NCBI GenBank assembly: GCA_903835325.1 | Contig: CAILMU010000005.1 | Span: 1-44,632 of the forward strand | Reading direction: 5' to 3' | Source: an uncultured Microcaldota archaeon | Lineage (GTDB): Archaea > Micrarchaeota > Micrarchaeia > Anstonellales > Bilamarchaeaceae | DNA: 44,632 bases | Part shown: in pieces, positions 38,299 through 44,632 of the stretch | Layout: each line of letters starts with the position of its first letter | How positions within the stretch are numbered: position 1 is the stretch's first letter | The notes under the pieces: generated by a model | Database searches by the model: none | The model's input: only the letters and a program-made list of their open reading frames with translations | What the model was told of the DNA's origin: nothing | Made by a program: the position numbers and the translations under genes

Positions 38299-39741
38299 AT
38301 GCTTAAACCTTTCGATTTCTCGAGCACCGCTGAGATAGCCATCCCGAAAGACCCGTTCGAACGGATAATCGGACAGGAAGAGGCTGTCCGGATAGCCCGC
38401 ATGGTGCCCTACCAGAGGAGGCACCTCCTACTCGTCGGACCGCCGGGGACCGGGAAAAGCATGATAGCCCAGGCCATCTCGAGCGGGCTCCCTAAACCGA
38501 AATACGAGATTTCGGTGCTGGAGAATCCGGAGATACCAGAGCGGCCGATCATAGAAATCCGCGATTCCGGCCAAATCAATAAGGACAAGAGCGAAGAGAA
38601 GAGGATAGGGCGCGAGATATCCCCGTTCGATGTCCCTTCTTTCGTGGCGGAGAGGCTGGGCCTGCGATGCAGGAGATGCGGGGGCATGAGCGCGTTCACG
38701 GATAATATCTGCCCGCACTGCGGAGCCACGAAGAGCCCGGGGGGGAGCATGTTCGAAAGATACGGGATGCCGCCCCAGAGCCCGGTGCCCCAGGAAGGCG
38801 ATAAGGTCAGGGTCGCCACAACCAGAAGGATGCCGGACGGAAAAGAGGAGGTCATCATCTACGAGCGGACCTCTGATGGAAGGATCACGATACTCACGCA
38901 GGAGGAGATCAAGAAGATAGAGGAGAAGAGCAAGAAATCCAAGCGGAAGGTCCTAGTGCCCCTCACCCGCACCACGTTCGTGCAGGCTGGCGGAGGCACA
39001 GAGACAGAGCTCCTGGGCGACATCAGGCACGACCCATATGGCGGCCATCCGAACCTGGGGACCCCGGTCTACGCCAGGGTGGTCCCTGGAGCGGTGCATG
39101 AGGCGCACGAAGGGGTCCTGTTCATAGACGAGCTTTCCACCCTCGGGAACATCCAGCGCTACATCCTCACAGCGATGCAGGACCGCAGTTTCCCGATAGT
39201 CGGGCGCAACCCCATGAGCAGCGGGGCAGCGGTCAGGGTCGACAGCGTCCCCTGCGATTTCATCCTGGTCGGCGCATGCAACATCAATGATACCAAGAAC
39301 ATCATCCCGGCCATGCGATCCAGGATCCGGGGCGACGGCTACGAGGTGCTCATGAACGCATACATGGAAGACACCAAGGACAACCAGTACAAGCTCGTGC
39401 AGTTCATCGCCCAGGAGATAAAGAAGGATGGCAAGATACCGCAAGCAGATAAGGCCGCCGTGGCTTTATTGCTTGAGGAGGCCAGGAACATAACGCGGAA
39501 AATCGACAACGCCAAAGGCCTGACGCTGCGCCTGCGCAACCTGATAGGGATAATCAAGATGGCCGGCGACATCGCGGCCATGGAGAAAGCCCAGTTCATA
39601 ACCAAGAAGGACATCACCGTCGCGATAAAGGAGTCGAAGACCATCGAGGAGAAGGTCAAGGAGAAATACGGCAACTGGTGGGCGAGCGAAGCGGCCGACC
39701 ACGGCATAAAGAGCGAGAAGGCAGGCCCCGAGACCGCGTGA
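38299..39741 (+). CDS. Lon-like AAA+ ATPase with zinc ribbon and no protease domain
   Basis: The 480-residue protein resembles the ATPase part of archaeal LonB: IIGQEEAVRIARM, Walker A GPPGTGKS (residues 47-54), Walker B LFIDE (to Glu278), sensor region VGACNIND and a helical lid ending near residue 450. Between Walker A and B, where LonB carries its membrane segment, is a zinc ribbon (Cys124, Cys127, Cys138, Cys141) and a charged linker. The C-terminal Ser-Lys protease domain is absent; the protein ends soon after the lid. It is probably a soluble remodelling ATPase. ATG 38299 lies 27 bases from TATA box ATTATAAAC, so it is preferred over ATG 38278. Confidence 0.88.
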   Translation: MLKPFDFSSTAEIAIPKDPFERIIGQEEAVRIARMVPYQRRHLLLVGPPGTGKSMIAQAISSGLPKPKYEISVLENPEIPERPIIEIRDSGQINKDKSEEKRIGREISPFDVPSFVAERLGLRCRRCGGMSAFTDNICPHCGATKSPGGSMFERYGMPPQSPVPQEGDKVRVATTRRMPDGKEEVIIYERTSDGRITILTQEEIKKIEEKSKKSKRKVLVPLTRTTFVQAGGGTETELLGDIRHDPYGGHPNLGTPVYARVVPGAVHEAHEGVLFIDELSTLGNIQRYILTAMQDRSFPIVGRNPMSSGAAVRVDSVPCDFILVGACNINDTKNIIPAMRSRIRGDGYEVLMNAYMEDTKDNQYKLVQFIAQEIKKDGKIPQADKAAVALLLEEARNITRKIDNAKGLTLRLRNLIGIIKMAGDIAAMEKAQFITKKDITVAIKESKTIEEKVKEKYGNWWASEAADHGIKSEKAGPETA

Positions 39742-39752
39742 ATTGGAGACAA

Positions 39753-41018
39753 TCACCTGTTTCGGGTCCGGTTGAACAGGAAGAATACCAGGCCGATGCC
39801 GATCACGACTATCTGCATCAACCATAACCTCGCCTCGAAATTCGCGAGCATGAACAAAGTCGACAGGACCCCGAGCCAAGCAAGAACAGGGATCCCAAAG
39901 ATCCTCGGGCTGAAGAACGAGCGCTTATCATCGCTATTTGCAAGGATTATCAGGGATGCGTTCACGGCCAGGTATGCGAAGAAAACGGCGAGATTGGCAA
40001 GCTGGGCGACAGTCTTGATATCGAATGCCGATGCGAAAAGCGCGGCGAGCACTCCTACGATAGCGACTGATATCATCGGCGTCTTCCTGGAACCCGTCAC
40101 CGAAAGGAATTTCGGGAGCGAACCTCCTTTGGACATGCCGTAGAATATCCTTGATGGGACGATGAGGAACATCAGGACCGTGTTCGCTGTAGCGAAAAGC
40201 GCGATATATGAAAGCAATGACGAATACCTGCCAAGGGTCGCGGATACGACAAGCGTGAGCGGAGCGTTAGATTGCGAGAGTGCCGACCACCCGACCTCCC
40301 GGACCGCGGCGACAGCAACCAAAATGTAGATGATTGTGGAGATCCCGAGCGAAAGCATCAACGCCATGGGAATCGTTTTCCTGCTGTCCTTGACCTCTTC
40401 CGAGAGGTTGGTGAGGTTCTCGAAACCTATATAGGCGAAAAAGACGACCGATACTGCTGCTATGATGCCTGAGATGCCGTTCGATGGCAGTTCGAGCAGA
40501 TTGCTCTCGATTGTCGGGTGCGAGATGAAACCGATGACGATAACAGCCAGAAGCCCGAGCACCTCGAAAGAGGTCGCGATGTTGTTGAATTTCGCGGATT
40601 CGTTGATTCCGATGTAGTTCAGGATAGACATGGCGATGATTATCGCTAGCGCTCCGATGACAGGGTCTATCCCGCTGAGCGCTTGCAGATACCCTCCGAA
40701 TCCGATAGCGACGGTCGCTGCGGCTATCATCGTCCCGATAGCGATCACCCATCCTATCGCGAACGAGAACGTCTCGCTGTGGAATGCCTTGCGCGTATAG
40801 GTATATTCGGCAGCCTCTTTCGGGAACGCGGATGAGAGCTCGGCATAGCTGAATGCCGTGAATATCGCGATGAGCGCTGAAAGAAAAAATGCGAGCCAGA
40901 GCGTATTGCCGGCAAGCCCGGCTCCGATCGAGATGAGGGCGAAAATCCCTGCCCCGAATATGACGCCGAGGCCATACATAGTCGTGCTGAACAGGCCGAG
41001 CCCGCGCTTCAAACCCAT
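39753..41018 (-). CDS. APC-family amino acid transporter
   Basis: The 421-residue protein has about twelve membrane helices. It opens with the APC signature (LGLFSTTMYGLGVIFGAGIFALISIG), which contains the G-x-G-I-F unwound helix 1 that binds the amino group of the substrate. FAYIGFENLTNLSEEVKDSR in helix 6 and the following loop is also typical. It would import or exchange amino acids; the exact substrate is unclear. It starts 23 bases after the leucyl aminopeptidase gene on the same strand, so peptide breakdown and amino acid transport are probably linked. It converges on the Lon-like gene with 11 bases between the stops. Confidence 0.93.
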   Translation of the reverse strand: MGLKRGLGLFSTTMYGLGVIFGAGIFALISIGAGLAGNTLWLAFFLSALIAIFTAFSYAELSSAFPKEAAEYTYTRKAFHSETFSFAIGWVIAIGTMIAAATVAIGFGGYLQALSGIDPVIGALAIIIAMSILNYIGINESAKFNNIATSFEVLGLLAVIVIGFISHPTIESNLLELPSNGISGIIAAVSVVFFAYIGFENLTNLSEEVKDSRKTIPMALMLSLGISTIIYILVAVAAVREVGWSALSQSNAPLTLVVSATLGRYSSLLSYIALFATANTVLMFLIVPSRIFYGMSKGGSLPKFLSVTGSRKTPMISVAIVGVLAALFASAFDIKTVAQLANLAVFFAYLAVNASLIILANSDDKRSFFSPRIFGIPVLAWLGVLSTLFMLANFEARLWLMQIVVIGIGLVFFLFNRTRNR

Positions 41019-41041
41019 GATATCACAATCGCGTGACGGAA

Positions 41042-42535
41042 CTATCTATTCTTCCCGCCAACCGCCCCTCTTTCGGCCGATTCGGCCAACCGCGATAAAG
41101 CCTCGACCACCAGGCGCACGCCTATCCCGCTCGCGCCTTTCGAGAGGTATGGGTGTTTTTCGGTCATGTTGTCCACGCCTGCGATATCCAGGTGGGCCCA
41201 TCTGCATTCGCCGATGAATTCACCCAAGAAGCATGCTGCTGTTATGGAACTCGCCTCCCCGGTCTCGCTCCCCATGTTCTTGATGTCCGCGAAATCGCCC
41301 TTGTTCATCTCCTTGTATTCGCTGTCCATGGGGAAGCGCCATACCCGCTCGAACACGCTTTCGCCGGAATCAGATATAGTCTTGGCGAGCTGGTCGTCAT
41401 TGGAGAAGAGGCCTATCCTGTTGTGGCCCAGGCAGGTTATCATAGCTCCGGTGAGCGTGGCCAGGTCTATCATGGCATCCGGTTTCATTTCTGAGATATA
41501 TGCGAGCGAATCGGCTAGGATCAGGCGGCCTTCGGCATCCGTGTTGAGAATTTCGATGGTCTTGCCGGAATATGCGGTTATGATATCCCCGGGTTTCTGC
41601 GCCGAGCCGGAGGGGAGATTCTCTGTGGCTGCGAAGGCGCCGAGAAGCCGGACCGGGAGCTTCATCTCGCTCGCCGCTTTCATGATGCCGAGAACGCAGA
41701 CTGCCCCGGACTTATCGTATTTCATCTCCTGCATGCCTTTGGATGGTTTCAGGGATATGCCGCCGCTGTCGAAGGTTATGCCTTTTCCCACAACAGCGTA
41801 GAACGGGAGGTCTTTCCGGCCTTTGTTGTGCTCAAGCATGACGAAGACCGGAGGCAGGGCGCTCCCCTGGTTGACAGCGAGGATAGCGTTCATCTTCAGC
41901 TTCTTCAGCTCCTCCTTTCCCAAGACCGTCACTGCGAGGCTGCTGCTTTTCGCGAGCTTCCTTGCCTCCTCTTCGAGCCTCTGGGGCGTCGCGATGTTGG
42001 CGGGATTCTCGTCTATATCGCGGACGTAATTCTGCGCGCCTGCGAGAATGATGGCTTTGCCCAACGGAACGCGCGAATCGGATGCATCCAGCTTGGATAT
42101 TATCGTCGCTTCCGGTACATCGAAGAAATCGTCTTTCTTGGTCTTGAATTTCGTCGGCTTGTAATCAGCCAGGAGGATCCCTTCGGCCACGGCTTGGACA
42201 GCGCCCTCTGGAGCGAAGCATTCGTTGAGCGCCGATATCGTGAAGGAAGGGCATCTGGATGCAGATGCCGCCCGGCATGCCGCGCCACCGAACCTGCGGA
42301 GATTGTCAAGGGTCAAGTCCTTCTTCTCGCCCAACCCGTATAGGAGCAGCTTCCTGAACCCGGCTTTGCCTTGCGTATCCGTGATATAGAACTGGCCGGC
42401 CTTGCCTTCGAAAGATTTCTTCATTATGCCCTTCGTCAACTCGGGAAATGGTATCAAATCCCCCTGCGCGATCGCTATCGCCAAAAGCTCGTCCTTGACT
42501 TCATTCACATCGGCGTTCTTCAGTTTAAGCTGCAT
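41042..42535 (-). CDS. pepA: Leucyl aminopeptidase (M17)
   Basis: This cytosolic two-metal enzyme removes N-terminal residues from peptides. The 497-residue protein has the family signature NTDAEGRL (residues 331-338), the metal/active-site segment GKGITFDSGGISLKPS (about 245-260) with KYDKSGA, and DLATLTGAM plus the usual C-terminal part (DIAGVDNMTEKHPYLSKGASGIGVRL). The N-terminal domain is diverged, as usual. The start ATG at 42535 has GGTGACGAT nearby upstream. The amino acid transporter gene follows after 23 bases. Bacterial M17 enzymes sometimes also bind DNA; nothing here shows that. Confidence 0.95.
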   Translation of the reverse strand: MQLKLKNADVNEVKDELLAIAIAQGDLIPFPELTKGIMKKSFEGKAGQFYITDTQGKAGFRKLLLYGLGEKKDLTLDNLRRFGGAACRAASASRCPSFTISALNECFAPEGAVQAVAEGILLADYKPTKFKTKKDDFFDVPEATIISKLDASDSRVPLGKAIILAGAQNYVRDIDENPANIATPQRLEEEARKLAKSSSLAVTVLGKEELKKLKMNAILAVNQGSALPPVFVMLEHNKGRKDLPFYAVVGKGITFDSGGISLKPSKGMQEMKYDKSGAVCVLGIMKAASEMKLPVRLLGAFAATENLPSGSAQKPGDIITAYSGKTIEILNTDAEGRLILADSLAYISEMKPDAMIDLATLTGAMITCLGHNRIGLFSNDDQLAKTISDSGESVFERVWRFPMDSEYKEMNKGDFADIKNMGSETGEASSITAACFLGEFIGECRWAHLDIAGVDNMTEKHPYLSKGASGIGVRLVVEALSRLAESAERGAVGGKNR

Positions 42536-42610
42536 ATCGTCACCTTGGATAAGATATCGGTATGCATCCAGATTCGCGAATAAGGTTAAAAAATCAGCAT
42601 TTGCGCCCCA

Positions 42611-44353
42611 TCACTCCGGGTTTTGCGGGAACACGAGATCCCTAAGAGTCATCGCGGAATCCGTGAAATGGGCCTGCGCCATCCTGAGGCTTTCAAAGAC
42701 CTGCTTTTTGTCATCAGTTTTGAGCGCAGACTCGAAATACGCGACCGCGCCCGAAAGTTCCGATATCGTCGTTCCAAGATATCGATCGGGCGACTTGGAG
42801 AGTTCGTCCAGGATAAAACGGGGGTCAAAGTCATCAAGCTCCTGCACTTTTCCCGTGATTTTTTCTCTGGCGAGTGCGATATTACCTTCCTTTATGTGGT
42901 GGTGTATCGAGCCATAATTACCCGGAAGGAATTCCGGTTTCTTTTCCACCATGCAGAAGAGGGCCCAGTTCGCCCAGAGGCAGCGCATCGCTTCGGTGCT
43001 CTTCACTGAGAACGCGTTTTCAGCAGATTCGAGCAGTACGATGTTATTCTCGTGCTCGTCTCTCTTCTTCTGGAGGGTGCGGATCATTTGCCCGAGTTCC
43101 CGGAGCTTTCCGGAGTTTTCGGAATCGAATGTTTTCGCTTCCCATTTCATGCCTTCAATGGTTGACTCAAGACCCGCGAGCCTGGCTTCCTCTTCCGGAG
43201 CCGGATTCTCCTTTTTCTTCAGCCGGCGTATAGAACCTTGAACACTCGACCTCTCTTTTTGGTCATGCCAAGGCAGGGCTTTGCATGCCGCCTTGATGGA
43301 TTCGAATTCATCCAGCTTCGACTCCAATGCGGTTTCGTCCGAATCAGACCAGCCGGCCTTTTTCCTGAATCTTTCGATATCTTTCTGCAGATGCGCCAGC
43401 TCGTCGGCCATTCCCAGCACCCGGGTCAAAACATCCCTGCGCCGCAAATCCGATAAAGCGTCTTCCCTCGCTCTGTTGATCCCTGAAGAGAATCTTGATA
43501 GTTGCGAATACAGCCACCGATCTCGCACCAGCCTGAGGGCATCTTCCCTGTATTTTGCCACCCGCATCAAATGGGCGATGCCGAGCTGCCTCGAATGCAG
43601 CCTGTTGCGAACTGCAGTGAGCTGCGCCGTTGCCATGCTGAGCGGAGCCGCCCTTTTTTCGGGTGGAAGAGCGCGGATGCCTTTGAAAGCGCTGAGCGTC
43701 TCTTCAACCCTGCCAGCCGCAACGATATGCAGCAAAGCGAGATCTTTTTCAGACAAGGCCGAGCGCAAATCAGACAAAGATTCGATGAGCCGATCAAGCC
43801 CGGAATCTGTTTTCAACCCTTCCAAAATATTCCTCCAGCGTTGATTCGGGTCGGCATTGCCAGGCGCGCCCTTCTCTTGCGGTTCGATGGATTGGATCTT
43901 CTTTTCCAGCACCAGGAGCTCTGAACGATAGTTCGCCCTCATATCCTTGAATGAGCGGACAGCACGGATGAGATGCGTGGATGATTCGACATCTTTTTTC
44001 GCAAGCGGGCTGTGCTTCATCTCCTGCTCGACCTCTTTCCAGCAGCCGTTTATCTGCTTCTTGTCCTCCTTCCTGAAGAACACGGTCACCCTGGGGCAGC
44101 TGGGCTCAAGCACCATCTTGAGCGCTTTGAAACCGGGGTTCTCCACAGGAAGGCCCATATCGTCCCTTCCGGCAAAACGATAGCCTGATTTCCCAGGGCC
44201 GAATATCCTCTTAGCCCGCTCGTCGGCTTGTGTGAATTCGAGCCAACGTTGCTGCTGATGGGATACTGAAAGAGGAAGGCTGCCCCTAGATGAGGCGTGA
44301 GCTTCCGGGATATCTTTGGAATGCGTTGAGAATGCTGTTTTTCTGTCGTTCAT
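42611..44353 (-). CDS. Long helical hypothetical protein (580 aa)
   Basis: No family is recognised. After about 60 residues of low-complexity sequence there is a possible small globular part (PGFKALKMVLEPSCPRVTVFF). About 480 residues of helices with coiled-coil segments follow, notably near 105-150, 300-345 and 385-445. The C-terminal part (HHHIKEGNIALAREKITGKV, ISELSGAVAYFESALKTDDKKQ) may form helical repeats. There is no membrane segment. A TATA-like TTTAATATAATCATC lies just before the ATG on this strand. It resembles the J-domain protein and the coiled-coil protein at 26869 in style only. Confidence 0.8.
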   Translation of the reverse strand: MNDRKTAFSTHSKDIPEAHASSRGSLPLSVSHQQQRWLEFTQADERAKRIFGPGKSGYRFAGRDDMGLPVENPGFKALKMVLEPSCPRVTVFFRKEDKKQINGCWKEVEQEMKHSPLAKKDVESSTHLIRAVRSFKDMRANYRSELLVLEKKIQSIEPQEKGAPGNADPNQRWRNILEGLKTDSGLDRLIESLSDLRSALSEKDLALLHIVAAGRVEETLSAFKGIRALPPEKRAAPLSMATAQLTAVRNRLHSRQLGIAHLMRVAKYREDALRLVRDRWLYSQLSRFSSGINRAREDALSDLRRRDVLTRVLGMADELAHLQKDIERFRKKAGWSDSDETALESKLDEFESIKAACKALPWHDQKERSSVQGSIRRLKKKENPAPEEEARLAGLESTIEGMKWEAKTFDSENSGKLRELGQMIRTLQKKRDEHENNIVLLESAENAFSVKSTEAMRCLWANWALFCMVEKKPEFLPGNYGSIHHHIKEGNIALAREKITGKVQELDDFDPRFILDELSKSPDRYLGTTISELSGAVAYFESALKTDDKKQVFESLRMAQAHFTDSAMTLRDLVFPQNPE

Positions 44354-44399
44354 GATAATAAGATGTGATGATTATATTAAAAAGATTCTGGACCCGCTT

Positions 44400-44549
44400 T
44401 CATCTGCGCCTCATGATGCGCAGTAGCTTCTTCACTTTCGTGAGCTTGCTCTTGAGGCTCGGGCGGCGGGAGTGTTTTTTCTTGGGCTTTTTCGCGATGG
44501 CTTTTTTTCTTTTTATGGCCCTGTCCCTCTTCGTTCTCTTCATCTTCAT
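44400..44549 (-). CDS. Very small basic protein (49 aa)
   Basis: A 49-codon frame starts at ATG 44549 after GGTGATTCGCTC, a near-ideal ribosome site. The product (MKMKRTKRDRAIKRKKAIAK, then a Lys/Arg-rich rest ending MRRR) is about half Lys and Arg with no cysteine. It could bind rRNA or DNA like small ribosomal or chromatin proteins, but I match it to no family. Its ATG overlaps the stop of an upstream frame (ATGA), supporting translation. An alternative ATG lies two codons in. Confidence 0.7.
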   Translation of the reverse strand: MKMKRTKRDRAIKRKKAIAKKPKKKHSRRPSLKSKLTKVKKLLRIMRRR

Positions 44550-44632
44550 GAGCGAATCACCTTGGAACTGAGGACCGATGGACCCAGTTGATGTCTGGAC
44601 TCGGTGGAGAAGTTCCTCAAACGATTACAGAT
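44546..44632 (-). CDS. C-terminal end of a gene beyond the window
   Basis: One minus-strand frame is open from the window edge to a TGA at 44546-44548 that overlaps the ATG of the small basic protein. The other two frames contain stops. The 28 residues end in STESRHQLGPSVLSSKVIRS. The 4-base overlap is typical of coupled genes, but the fragment is too short to identify. The same bases can fold (GGAACT with AGTTCC), so a non-coding reading is possible. Confidence 0.35.
   Translation of the reverse strand: MCNRLRNFSTESRHQLGPSVLSSKVIRS

Noticed and set aside
44572..44625. Structured RNA from GGAACT/AGTTCC pairing at the right edge
   Set aside because: Pairing is short and broken, and one minus-strand frame is open across it and joins the next gene by an ATGA overlap. 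The window ends too soon to decide.

Overview
The window is archaeal. It encodes a ribosomal protein found only in archaea and eukaryotes (S8e), the archaeal cofactor-independent phosphoglycerate mutase, a Cgi121-like KEOPS subunit, a stand-alone XPF-type nuclease, a FlaI-type secretion ATPase with archaeal platform proteins, and a pilin with a class III signal peptide. TATA boxes lie about 27 bases upstream of several start codons (leaderless genes), mixed with strong GGTGAT or GAGGT ribosome binding sites. The small compact genes and the many long coiled-coil proteins of unknown function suggest a DPANN-type lineage such as Micrarchaeota or Diapherotrites; this is inference and the sequence does not prove it.

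Layout. 1-1.5 kb (minus): a truD fragment cut by the window edge, coupled to an HTH-CBS regulator. 1.5-5.7 kb: a small unknown protein, metG with a fused tRNA-binding domain, an internally duplicated membrane protein, rps8e and a Cgi121-like gene. 5.7-15.4 kb: a type IV filament locus with a divergently placed acidic protein holding four winged helices, a winged-helix/coiled-coil protein, an ATPase, a second long helical protein, two tandem platform proteins and a pilin. 15.6-19.6 kb (minus): a membrane-anchored protein, apgM, an uncharacterised protein and an EamA transporter. 19.7-21.9 kb: a membrane DsbA-like oxidoreductase followed at once by a cysteine desulfurase. 22.1-25.2 kb: a metal-uptake module in which a NikR-like regulator and a 52-residue CPCPVC protein diverge from a ZnuABC-type transporter across a palindromic operator. 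25.3-28.1 kb: a double-CDGSH protein, a methyltransferase and a coiled-coil protein. 28.1-32 kb: unknown proteins, including a J-domain protein that overlaps its convergent neighbour.

32-33.8 kb looks like acquired DNA. A DUF4256 gene is followed by a Fic gene that lies between tRNA-His and a degenerate direct repeat of the 3' end of that tRNA. 33.9-37.2 kb (minus) holds a metallo-beta-lactamase-fold protein, an OB-fold lipoprotein, an XPF-type nuclease, a PIN-like protein and a helical partner. The last two face a winged-helix regulator across a double ATCATGAT site.

37.7-38.2 kb has no protein gene but holds two copies of a long structured element. The core is identical, a flanking hairpin shows a compensatory base-pair change, and one copy carries an extra folded module. 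This is the best candidate in the window for an undescribed structured RNA. The right end has a Lon-like ATPase lacking the protease domain, an APC transporter, leucyl aminopeptidase, a long helical protein, a tiny basic protein and the end of a gene that runs off the window.
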